NCBI GenBank assembly: GCA_900315975.1
Contig: ONBA01000028.1
Span: 1-58,052 of the forward strand
DNA length: 58,052 nt
Source of the DNA: an uncultured Ruminococcus sp.
GTDB lineage: Bacteria; Bacillota_A; Clostridia; Oscillospirales; Ruminococcaceae
Direction: 5' to 3'
This document shows positions 8,966 to 15,755 of this stretch, piece by piece. Below the pieces are notes generated by a model. The model was given only the letters and a program-made list of their open reading frames with translations, was not told where the DNA came from and made no database searches. How positions within the stretch are numbered: position 1 is the stretch's first letter; every line of letters begins with the position of its first letter. A program made the position numbers and the translations under genes.

Positions 8966-9616
8966 TTAAACTCCGTATGTTGCTCTGTACTCGAGCATTT
9001 TGTCGAGGTACTCCTTACCGGGAACGATGTCATTGCGGATAGCGTCGATGATGTCTTCCATAGTAACGATGGGGTAAACGGTAACACCAAAATCGCGCTT
9101 TACCTCCTGAACAGCCGAAAGGTCTCCGGTACCCTTTTCCATGCGGTCAACGGTTATGACCATTCCTGTAACGTCAACGTCAGCGGCACTCTTTAATTTG
9201 GGCATAGACTCGCGAAGTGCCTTACCTGAAGTCATAACGTCGTCGATGATAACGACCTTTTCGTTGTCGATAAGGGTCTTGCCAACGAACATTCCGCCTT
9301 CGCCGTGGTCCTTGGCTTCCTTGCGGTCGAAGCAGTAGTTTACGTCGATTCCGAACTTGTTGCTGAGTGCGACAACAGCTGAAACAGCAAGGGGGATACC
9401 CTTATAAGCGGGTCCGAAGAGAGTTTCGACGGGAATGTTATTAGCGTGTATGCATTCAGCGTAGTATTCGCCGAGTTTAGCGAGCTGAGCACCTGTCTTG
9501 TAGTTGCCGCAGTTGATGAAATATGGTGCTTTTCTGCCGCTTTTCAGCGTGAATTCGCCGAATGTGAGAACCCCGCATTCAACCATGAATTTGATAAAGC
9601 TTTCTTTGTAAGTCAT
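8966..9616 (-). CDS. pyrE: Orotate phosphoribosyltransferase
   Basis: Joins orotate to PRPP to give orotidine 5'-phosphate in pyrimidine synthesis. 216 residues, usual length. The PRPP-binding loop VVIIDDVMTSGKA is intact, and the flexible catalytic loop RKEAKDHGEGG carries the expected Lys/His residues. The ATG at 9616 is preferred to one five codons upstream because GGAGG lies 8 bases before it, and the upstream ATG would overlap that ribosome site. The gene is downstream of a small zinc-ribbon gene on the same strand and 46 bp away; a short AACCGC/GCGGTT hairpin lies between them. pyrB is elsewhere in the window (44.1 kb) in a different operon. Confidence 0.95.
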   Translation of the reverse strand: MTYKESFIKFMVECGVLTFGEFTLKSGRKAPYFINCGNYKTGAQLAKLGEYYAECIHANNIPVETLFGPAYKGIPLAVSAVVALSNKFGIDVNYCFDRKEAKDHGEGGMFVGKTLIDNEKVVIIDDVMTSGKALRESMPKLKSAADVDVTGMVITVDRMEKGTGDLSAVQEVKRDFGVTVYPIVTMEDIIDAIRNDIVPGKEYLDKMLEYRATYGV

Positions 9617-9662
9617 TGAGTTTACCTCCATTTATTTAACCGCAGACGCGGTTGTTGTCATG

Positions 9663-10013
9663 TTAAAAATAAAAAATATATCCGCATTCCGGACATCTCG
9701 GGTAGTCGATATCAAGCTCTGCGTTACACTCAGGACAGCGTTTTTTCGGGAGCTTGTCTATATCATCGTCGATGTCGAAATCGTAGTCATTGGTGAATCC
9801 TACCTGCTTCACGCGGAAAAATACACCTGCGACAATGCCGCAGTCCTGACAAAAGAAACCGGGAGTTTCTGTCTTATCGGTCTCGGCAACGAGCTTGTCG
9901 CCTTCATACCATTCGATATTCGGGTAAGCGTAAGAACTCATAGCACCCACACCGTGCACTGAGACTTTGAATTTGCCGATTTTCATACGTTTTCCGCAGT
10001 TTCCGCATATCAT
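9663..10013 (-). CDS. Small double zinc-ribbon protein
   Basis: 116 residues with two or three Cys knuckles: CGNC at residues 3-6 with CQDC near 55-58, and a C-terminal rubredoxin-like pair CPEC (93-96) / CPEC (107-110). Between them is an acidic stretch (DFDIDDDID). It looks like a nucleic-acid- or protein-binding zinc-ribbon protein; no specific function can be named. The start at 10013 is set by GGAGG 7 bases upstream; a much longer frame exists but the extension is compositionally unlike a protein of this genome. It has its own promoter and may be co-transcribed with pyrE. Confidence 0.8.
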   Translation of the reverse strand: MICGNCGKRMKIGKFKVSVHGVGAMSSYAYPNIEWYEGDKLVAETDKTETPGFFCQDCGIVAGVFFRVKQVGFTNDYDFDIDDDIDKLPKKRCPECNAELDIDYPRCPECGYIFYF

Positions 10014-10043
10014 AAGGCATCCTCCGTTCAGGTACTTTAATTT

Positions 10044-10072
10044 ATTATAGCACAAGAATTCGGAAAAGGCAA
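10044..10072 (-). promoter_or_regulatory. Promoter of the zinc-ribbon (-pyrE) unit
   Basis: Minus strand: TTGCCT (10072-10067), 17-bp spacer, TATAAT (10049-10044). Confidence 0.75.
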
Positions 10073-10133
10073 TATGCGGGAAGGATTTTATTGAATGGTT
10101 AATATGTAAAAAATAATTTTTATTAAAATAGAC

Positions 10134-10162
10134 TTGCAAAATCAACTCGAAGAGGTTATAAT
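10134..10162 (+). promoter_or_regulatory. Promoter of the SGNH-like gene
   Basis: TTGCAA (10134-10139), 17-bp spacer, TATAAT (10157-10162); divergent from the zinc-ribbon promoter. Confidence 0.8.
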
Positions 10163-10226
10163 AATAGGGTACGTGAATTTTGAGTACGGTCTGCTGTGAG
10201 GCAGCCACGAAAACTTTGGAGATAAA

Positions 10227-11069
10227 ATGGATAAAAAAAGAACTGTTCAGCGAGGCGGCAGAAAAAATACAGGGCATCCGAAAGTCAGATTTAACTTCGG
10301 TATCCTGCTCAGTATTTTTACGGTGTCATTTCTCGCCTGTTTTGCGCTTTATATGACCGCAGCAAACATAAACGATGATTTCTTTGGCGACGCTATTGAA
10401 GACACTGCCGAAGAAATTGCAGAGCCTTCTTCACAGCCAGCGTCTGTATCGGACGAGGATACAGAGGAAGCTTCCGGAGTTCCGGCACCTTCTGTGACAA
10501 ATCCGGTTCCGCAGTCGGCGGCGGCAGATGCTTCATACTTTGAGAACTGCTGCCTTGTTACCGACCCGCTTCTTCTTCAGATGGGTGAACTTGGCAGTAT
10601 ACCGTCACAGAATGTATTCGGCAATTCACAGCTGAGTGCGGTAAACTGCATGAATACGAAGGTTGAAAGTTCATTCGGCACCGTAGCTGTATATGATATT
10701 GTAAAGCTTAAAAAGCCTGCAAATCTCTATATAATGCTCGGAAATGACATCGGAACATCTTCTTCCGACGAGATGATAGCAAGCTATACAACGCTTGTGA
10801 ACAATATTCACGGAGCTCTGCCTGATACCAATATATATATAATGCAGATACCACCTATGGCGGCGGAGATAAATGATAAGGTGAACGAGTACAATAACCG
10901 TCTGCTCGCAATGGCGAATACGCTGGGGGTTTATTGCATCGACACCAATACCGCACTGAAAAATGAGTCGGGAACTATCAAGGAAGAGTACTGGTCCGAC
11001 GAGACCCATTCGCTTACAGAAGAGGGATATAAAACTGTATGCGGTTACATTCTTACACATACTGTATAA
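10227..11069 (+). CDS. Membrane-anchored SGNH/GDSL-fold protein lacking the catalytic Ser
   Basis: 280 residues: a basic cytoplasmic N-terminus, one membrane helix (about 24-46), an acidic Ser/Pro-rich spacer (about 55-105), then an SGNH-hydrolase-like domain. Typical family members have GDSR at block I; here that place reads CCLVTDPLLLQM, so the nucleophilic Ser is absent. Block III survives as YIMLGNDIG and block V as SDETHSLTEEGY with the Asp-x-x-His dyad. The domain therefore keeps the fold but probably not normal esterase/acetyltransferase chemistry. GGAGA precedes the ATG, the promoter is near-consensus and a terminator follows, so the gene is monocistronic. Alternatives such as O-acetyl peptidoglycan binding are speculative. 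Confidence 0.75.
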   Translation: MDKKRTVQRGGRKNTGHPKVRFNFGILLSIFTVSFLACFALYMTAANINDDFFGDAIEDTAEEIAEPSSQPASVSDEDTEEASGVPAPSVTNPVPQSAAADASYFENCCLVTDPLLLQMGELGSIPSQNVFGNSQLSAVNCMNTKVESSFGTVAVYDIVKLKKPANLYIMLGNDIGTSSSDEMIASYTTLVNNIHGALPDTNIYIMQIPPMAAEINDKVNEYNNRLLAMANTLGVYCIDTNTALKNESGTIKEEYWSDETHSLTEEGYKTVCGYILTHTV

Positions 11070-11075
11070 TTTTCG

Positions 11076-11100
11076 GACCACTATATATAGTGGTCTTTTC
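11076..11100 (+). terminator. Terminator of the SGNH-like gene
   Basis: GACCACTATA/TATAGTGGTC perfect inverted repeat followed by TTTTC. Confidence 0.8.
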
Positions 11101-11226
11101 TCTTAGTATAACTACGTATGATACAGACAACGTAATATAGCCAAAAACCGGAAATGTGCTGATTTTATTATAGAAAATACCTAAAAACAGCGACATTTCC
11201 ACCGTATCAATTGTTGCTATGTGTGC

Positions 11227-11255
11227 TTGACAAGCGGCTCGCTTTGCTTTATACT
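11227..11255 (+). promoter_or_regulatory. Promoter of nrdDG
   Basis: TTGACA (11227-11232), 17-bp spacer, TATACT (11250-11255). Confidence 0.85.
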
Positions 11256-11279
11256 AATATAGAAAGGACAAAAGACGAG

Positions 11280-11295
11280 ACACTATATATTGTGA
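11280..11295. promoter_or_regulatory. NrdR box upstream of nrdD
   Basis: ACACTATATATTGTGA matches the NrdR operator consensus acaCwAtATaTwGtgt at nearly every position. It lies about 25 bp downstream of the -10 and 5 bp before the Shine-Dalgarno. A weaker half-similar stretch (ATACTAATATAG) overlaps the -10 itself. NrdR is the ATP/dATP-sensing repressor of ribonucleotide reductase genes, so repression at high dNTP level is expected. Confidence 0.75.
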
Positions 11296-11312
11296 TACAG
11301 GAGGTCATGCTG

Positions 11313-13631
11313 ATGATAATCCATATTATTAAAAGAGACGGAAGAAAAGTCCCTTTTAATATTGAAAAAATCGCTAATGCGATTTTCAGAGCTGCCCAGT
11401 CGTGCGGCGGAACTGATTTCAATGTTGCTATGGAAACCGCTGCGGAGGTTTGCAAGAGATACGAAAGTGAGAATCCTTCAAAAGTCCCCAGCGTTGAGGA
11501 AATACAGGACCTCGTTGAAAAGACTCTTATCGAGAAGGGTCACGCGAAAACAGCCAAGGCTTACATTCTCTACCGTTACGAGCGCACACGCTCACGCGAG
11601 ATGAAGACTAACCTGATGTGCGTACTCAACGAGCTTACGTTCAGCGCCGCTAAAGACAGCGATATAAAGCGCGAGAACGCTAACATCGACGGTGATACCG
11701 CAATGGGCACAATGCTCAAATACGGTTCCGTATCCGCTAAGGAGTATTATGGTATGTACGTGCTTGAGCCTAAGCACGCTAAGGCTCACCGTGAAGGCGA
11801 TATACATATCCACGACCTTGATTTCTACACTCTCACAACTACGTGTACTCAGATAGACCTCAAAAAGCTCTTTACAAACGGCTTTTCAACAGGTCACGGC
11901 TTCCTCAGAGAGCCTAACGATATCTCAAGCTATTCGGCACTTGCCTGCATAGCTATCCAGTCAAATCAGAACGACCAGCACGGTGGTCAGAGTGTGCCGA
12001 CATTCGATTACGCAATGGCTGACGGTGTAAAGAAGACCTATGCAAGCCGTTACATTCAGAACGTTGCAAGAGCACTCACACTTATCGGCGGTGTCGAAGA
12101 TGGTGATACTGCGGCTAAGGAGATAAAAAAGGAAATGCTCGAAAAGTACGGGCTTCGTCCTGTCCTTGCAAATGATAACGGCTATGCTGAGAAAGAATCT
12201 GAACTTCTCAGAAACTATACCGATGCTGAAACTGCTGAAAGGATTCAGGAGTTCTCACGCAAGAACGCTGAGAAGGAGACCGACAGAGCTACATATCAGG
12301 CTATGGAAGCTCTTATCCATAACCTCAATACTATGAACAGCCGTGCCGGTGCTCAGACTCCGTTCAGCTCGATCAACTACGGTACTGATACATCTCCCGA
12401 GGGCAGAATGGTCATCAAGAACGTTCTTCTCGCTCAGGAAGCAGGTCTCGGAAACGGCGAGACTCCTATTTTCCCGATACATATCTTCAAGATAAAGGAC
12501 GGTATCAACTACAATCCTACCGACCCCAACTACGACCTCTTCAAGCTTGCGTGCAGAGTATCTGCGAAGAGACTCTTCCCGAATTTCTCGTTCATTGATG
12601 CTCCCTTCAATCTCAAGTACTATAAAGAGGGCAACCCTGATACAGAAATCGCTTACATGGGATGCCGTACACGTGTTATCGGCAACAATTATGACCCCTC
12701 ACGTGAGATTGTTACAGGCAGAGGCAACCTCAGCTTCACATCTATCAACCTCCCGAGACTTGCGATAAAGTCCGACCACAATGTTGGTCTCTTCTTCGAT
12801 AAGCTCGACGAAATGATGGACCTCGCCATCGACCAGCTCATGCACCGTTTCCGTATACAGTGCCAGAAGCACGTAAGAAATTTCCCGTTCCTCATGGGAC
12901 AGGGTATATGGATAGACTCCGACAAACTTGGTCCTGACGACACTATTGAGGAAGTACTCAAGCATGGTACACTTTCTGTCGGATTCATCGGTCTCGCTGA
13001 GACTCTTAAAGCTCTCATCGGTGCTCATCACGGTGAAAGCGAAGAAGCACGTGAACTCGGACTCGAAATAGTTGGAGCAATGCGTAAGCGTCTTGACGAA
13101 GAGGCAAAGCGTACAGGTCTCAACTTCTCACTTCTCGCAACACCTGCCGAGGGCCTTTCCGGACGTTTTGTCCGCATGGACGCTAAAAAGTACGGCATAA
13201 TCGAAGGAGTTACAGATCGCGATTATTACACAAACTCGTTCCATGTGCCGGTATACTATCCTATCAGCGCTTTTGAGAAGATAAAGATAGAAGCTCCGTA
13301 CCACGAGCTTACAAATGCAGGTCACATCAGCTATATCGAGCTTGACGGTGACCCACTTGAAAACCTCAATGCATTCGAGAAAATTGTTCGCTGCATGAAG
13401 GAGTCGGGAATCGGCTACGGTGCTATCAATCACCCTGTAGACCGTGACCCATGCTGCGGATATACAGGTATCATCGGTGATGTATGTCCTTGCTGCGGAC
13501 GTAAGGAGCACTCCGACAACATCGCATTTGACCGTATCCGCCGTATAACAGGTTACCTCGTAGGTACACTTGACCGCTTCAACGACGGTAAGCGTGCTGA
13601 GGAGCGTGACCGCGTAAAACATAACGTTTAA
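11313..13631 (+). CDS. nrdD: Anaerobic ribonucleoside-triphosphate reductase (class III)
   Basis: Reduces NTPs to dNTPs under anaerobic conditions with a glycyl radical. 772 residues. An ATP-cone allosteric domain starts at IHIIKRDGRKVPFNIEKI. The central barrel is well conserved. The zinc site near the C-terminus has two Cys pairs (DPCCGYTG, CPCCGRKE), and the glycyl radical loop RITGYLVGTLDRF places the radical Gly at about residue 747. The ATG at 11313 is chosen because AGGAGG is 8 bases upstream; an ATG two codons earlier is too close. The gene is followed 9 bp later by its activase. Control by NrdR is indicated by the operator in the 5' region. Confidence 0.97.
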   Translation: MIIHIIKRDGRKVPFNIEKIANAIFRAAQSCGGTDFNVAMETAAEVCKRYESENPSKVPSVEEIQDLVEKTLIEKGHAKTAKAYILYRYERTRSREMKTNLMCVLNELTFSAAKDSDIKRENANIDGDTAMGTMLKYGSVSAKEYYGMYVLEPKHAKAHREGDIHIHDLDFYTLTTTCTQIDLKKLFTNGFSTGHGFLREPNDISSYSALACIAIQSNQNDQHGGQSVPTFDYAMADGVKKTYASRYIQNVARALTLIGGVEDGDTAAKEIKKEMLEKYGLRPVLANDNGYAEKESELLRNYTDAETAERIQEFSRKNAEKETDRATYQAMEALIHNLNTMNSRAGAQTPFSSINYGTDTSPEGRMVIKNVLLAQEAGLGNGETPIFPIHIFKIKDGINYNPTDPNYDLFKLACRVSAKRLFPNFSFIDAPFNLKYYKEGNPDTEIAYMGCRTRVIGNNYDPSREIVTGRGNLSFTSINLPRLAIKSDHNVGLFFDKLDEMMDLAIDQLMHRFRIQCQKHVRNFPFLMGQGIWIDSDKLGPDDTIEEVLKHGTLSVGFIGLAETLKALIGAHHGESEEARELGLEIVGAMRKRLDEEAKRTGLNFSLLATPAEGLSGRFVRMDAKKYGIIEGVTDRDYYTNSFHVPVYYPISAFEKIKIEAPYHELTNAGHISYIELDGDPLENLNAFEKIVRCMKESGIGYGAINHPVDRDPCCGYTGIIGDVCPCCGRKEHSDNIAFDRIRRITGYLVGTLDRFNDGKRAEERDRVKHNV

Positions 13632-13640
13632 GGTGATATA

Positions 13641-14141
13641 ATGGAACTCAGAATCGCCGGGACCGTCAATGATTCTATCGTTGACGGACCGGGTATCAGA
13701 TTTACAATATTCACTCAGGGCTGCCCCCATAACTGTAAGGGCTGCCACAATCCGCAGACTCACGACTTTGAAGGCGGTGAGCTTGCAGACACAGACACGC
13801 TGCTTGAAAAAGTAAAAAGCAACCCTCTGCTCGACGGAGTAACATTCAGCGGAGGTGAGCCATTCTGTCAGGCTGAGCCGCTTGCAAAGCTCGGCAGAGA
13901 GGTTAAAAAGCTCGGCATGAACGTGATAACGTACACCGGCTACACGTTTGAGCAGCTTTACAATGAGCGCGATAAGAATAATTGGGACAAACTGCTTGAA
14001 GTCACGGATTATCTCATTGACGGACCCTTTATCCTTGAACAAAAGGACTGGGAAATCAAGTTCCGTGGCAGCAGTAATCAGCGATATATCGACTGTCAGG
14101 CAAGCCTGAAAGAGGGCAGGGCAGTTGAATGTGAGCCCTGA
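13641..14141 (+). CDS. nrdG: Anaerobic ribonucleotide reductase-activating radical SAM protein
   Basis: Makes the glycyl radical on NrdD by cleaving SAM at a 4Fe-4S cluster. 166 residues, normal for NrdG. The cluster motif is CPHNCKGC (CX3CX2C) within FTQGCPHNCKGCHNP, and the SAM-binding segment TFSGGEP follows. It starts nine bases after the nrdD stop with GGTGAT as ribosome site, so it is co-transcribed with nrdD. A structured 3' segment follows it. Confidence 0.96.
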   Translation: MELRIAGTVNDSIVDGPGIRFTIFTQGCPHNCKGCHNPQTHDFEGGELADTDTLLEKVKSNPLLDGVTFSGGEPFCQAEPLAKLGREVKKLGMNVITYTGYTFEQLYNERDKNNWDKLLEVTDYLIDGPFILEQKDWEIKFRGSSNQRYIDCQASLKEGRAVECEP

Positions 14142-14152
14142 ATAAGTATTAA

Positions 14153-14275
14153 AGCCGTCGGCATAAGAGTGTTTCCCTTAGCGGAATTTGTGGGCTACCG
14201 AGCCGTAAATCTACGGTACATATTCGGTATCCTGCGAAACCGCCAAAGGGGGCTCCCCTAATCCGGCGGCTTTTT
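14153..14275 (+). ncRNA. Rod-like structured RNA or 3'-UTR after nrdG
   Basis: AGCCGTCGG (14153-14161) pairs with CCGGCGGCT (14263-14271), and TTTTT follows, as in an intrinsic terminator. The roughly 100 nt inside are not a simple loop: GCTACCGA/TCGGTA and CCGTA/TACGG stack into an inner arm and GCGG/CCGC lies between. No good promoter is seen just upstream, so it may be the processed 3' end of nrdDG mRNA. I cannot assign a family. Confidence 0.45.
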
Positions 14276-14310
14276 AATTTACAAAAAAGTCAGGCAATGC
14301 TGTACAAAAT

Positions 14311-14493
14311 AAAAAAACGGCACCGGGAGTATTCCCTCGGTGCCGAGTGATTTGGCATATCCGCCTTGCCGTCATATAGCGAATAAAACCCGCACGAAGC
14401 AGGTGGGTAAACGCCCTGAAGCTTCACGCTCCCTTCGTCCGCAAGCGGGAGGTCTGCAATCCACAGCAGGAGTCGAATTCCCTAATTAGAAGT
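14311..14493 (-). ncRNA. Candidate rod-shaped small RNA, possibly 6S RNA
   Basis: On the minus strand a promoter (14526-14499) leads into about 180 nt that end at a strong terminator: CGGCACCG/CGGTGCCG (14345-14318) followed by seven T. The interior folds as one long rod: CTTGC/GCAAG, CGAA/TTCG, then a nine-pair helix GCGTGAAGC/GCTTCGTGC capped by GGG/CCC, with unpaired stretches on both sides and a small GGC/GCC hairpin on the 3' side. That layout and size fit 6S RNA, and in some Firmicutes 6S genes lie near rarA, which is 1.3 kb away. No sequence-level proof is available, and no reading frame is apparent. Confidence 0.45.
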
Positions 14494-14498
14494 GTTGG

Positions 14499-14526
14499 AT
14501 TATAAAAACTATATTAACTCGAACAA
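14499..14526 (-). promoter_or_regulatory. Promoter of the minus-strand small RNA
   Basis: TTGTTC (14526-14521), 16-bp spacer, TATAAT (14504-14499), read on the minus strand. Confidence 0.6.
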
Positions 14527-14608
14527 GGCAGAAATCTTTATCTGTTGTATATATTATAACACATACGATTCAAAAAATCAATACCTTTTTTATGTAAAAT
14601 GTAAAAAT

Positions 14609-14917
14609 TTATTCCTCGTCATCTTCAAAGCTATTTAATGCCTCTTCCATACGTTCAAGGAAGAATGCTGACACAACTTCAAACTCGTCGTCATCATCTA
14701 TTGAAGCAAGAATCTCCTCGCCGTTTTCTTCGATAGACTTCAGGATTACAAGGTCGCAGTCGGCATTGAGGTAATCGTCGTCCTCGATAGCGGGAATCAT
14801 AGCGAAGTACTGTTCACCGCGTACTTCAGCTGCATCGATGAGTTCAAACTGTTTCTTGTTGCCGTTTTCATCAATAAGCTCGAAGAGCTCAGGTGTGTAT
14901 TCGTTCATTTCTGACAT
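14609..14917 (-). CDS. DUF1292 family small acidic protein
   Basis: 102 residues, strongly acidic. The pattern FELIDENGNKKQFELID, followed by EQYFAMIP, DLVILKS and a DDDDEFE segment, is that of DUF1292 proteins of Firmicutes, whose function is unknown. They are often found near yrzL/ruvX in other genomes; here the gene stands alone between two structured RNAs. The start at 14917 is set by GGAGA upstream; a longer frame adds 16 residues with no ribosome site. Confidence 0.8.
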   Translation of the reverse strand: MSEMNEYTPELFELIDENGNKKQFELIDAAEVRGEQYFAMIPAIEDDDYLNADCDLVILKSIEENGEEILASIDDDDEFEVVSAFFLERMEEALNSFEDDEE

Positions 14918-14956
14918 AGTTATCTCCGTTCCGGCATTACGCCATTTGATATAAAT

Positions 14957-14985
14957 ATTATACACTATATTGCAGAAATTTGCAA
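14957..14985 (-). promoter_or_regulatory. Promoter of the DUF1292 gene
   Basis: Minus strand: TTGCAA (14985-14980), 17-bp spacer, TATAAT (14962-14957). Confidence 0.75.
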
Positions 14986-15096
14986 GCGGAAAATTAATAC
15001 AATTTCTTATTTGGTAGAATTGCTGTATTATGAAGCCTTCGCTTTGTACGATGTGACAATTTTACTGTAAATGCACTAAAACTTGAATGATTACTA

Positions 15097-15125
15097 TTGA
15101 CATTTACTAAAAGTTGTGGTAAACT
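15097..15125 (+). promoter_or_regulatory. Promoter of the large non-coding RNA
   Basis: TTGACA (15097-15102), 17-bp spacer, TAAACT (15120-15125). The -35 is perfect and the spacing ideal. Confidence 0.75.
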
Positions 15126-15131
15126 AATAAT

Positions 15132-15755
15132 CAAGGAAGAGGAGTAAAGAAAAAATACTTCAAGAGCTAAATTTACTTGGTCTGAGGCGTTCGCCTCAAT
15201 GTAAATGAAAACAAGCGGAAAGGAGAGTGAGTCCGATGGAAGAGACGATAGGGTCACAGCGTGAAACCGGCGGACTTGCTGAGTGAACGGATCCATAAAG
15301 TGGGAATATAGGTCGCGTGAGACTTGTTCCATAGTTTAGAAGCTACGAATTATATGATCGGTTCACAACGCAGACGTATGGCTGTAAAGACGAAATGGTT
15401 TCATGACTAAGTTCGATTTGGATACAGGATTATCTGAAACTTCGACCATGAGTCTTTAGATATATATGTATTAACTTTTGAAGAAAAGGTTGAGTCCAAT
15501 GAGAAAATGATCTGATACTAAATGAGTAATTAATATGGACTGAATGCAGTTCATGTAACTTCTGTCCGGAGGTACAGTCCCATGGAGTGAACTTTAAAAT
15601 AATTACTTGAAAGTATGTGATATAATGAAAGATTTCAGGTATAATAAAAATCCTTAAACGAGAGGGAGTGAGTCCCACAGGTTATAAAGCTAAGTGATGA
15701 AAGTCGCTTAAAAATTGAATAAGAGTAAGCCCCGAAGGTCTCTCGGGGCTTTTTG
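15132..15755 (+). ncRNA. Large (about 620 nt) ornate structured non-coding RNA candidate
   Basis: The stretch lies between its own promoter and a terminator (AGCCCCGA/TCGGGGCT at 15728-15750, then T5), with no plausible plus-strand reading frame. Helices visible by eye: ATTTAC/GTAAAT (15171-15176/15201-15206) around TGAGGC-GTTC-GCCTCA; AGTCCG/CGGACT (15230-15235/15271-15276) around TCAC/GTGA; GTGAAC-G-GATC with GATC-G-GTTCAC (15283-15293/15356-15366), enclosing GGAA/TTCC and GGTC/GACT; AAGTT/AACTT (15409-15413/15438-15442) around GATA/TATC; ATGGACTG with CAGTCC(C)AT (15535-15542/15575-15583); TAAGTGA/TCGCTTA (15691-15710). The phrase GAGTCC after a purine run recurs near 15229, 15492 and 15670. 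Length and style recall ROOL/GOLLD/OLE RNAs; RNase P, tmRNA and SRP cores are not seen. Family membership is unproven. Confidence 0.7.

Noticed and set aside
10014..10277. 88-codon extension of the zinc-ribbon gene
   Set aside because: It would run through two divergent promoters, and the internal ATG at 10013 has GGAGG at ideal spacing.
13128..14042. A 304-codon frame on the minus strand opposite nrdD/nrdG
   Set aside because: It lies entirely opposite two well-conserved genes, has no ribosome site or recognisable domain, and its composition is what antisense of GC-biased codons gives.
14994..15332. Minus-strand frames inside the large RNA (also 15430-15678)
   Set aside because: They lack Shine-Dalgarno sites and protein-like composition, and the opposite strand has a promoter, a terminator and helices.
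14142..15755. RNase P RNA, tmRNA or SRP RNA as identity of the structured RNAs
   Set aside because: Core phrases such as GAGGAAAGTCC (RNase P), a tRNA-like domain with CCA and tag frame (tmRNA), and GGAAGGAAGCAGC (SRP) are not present on either strand.
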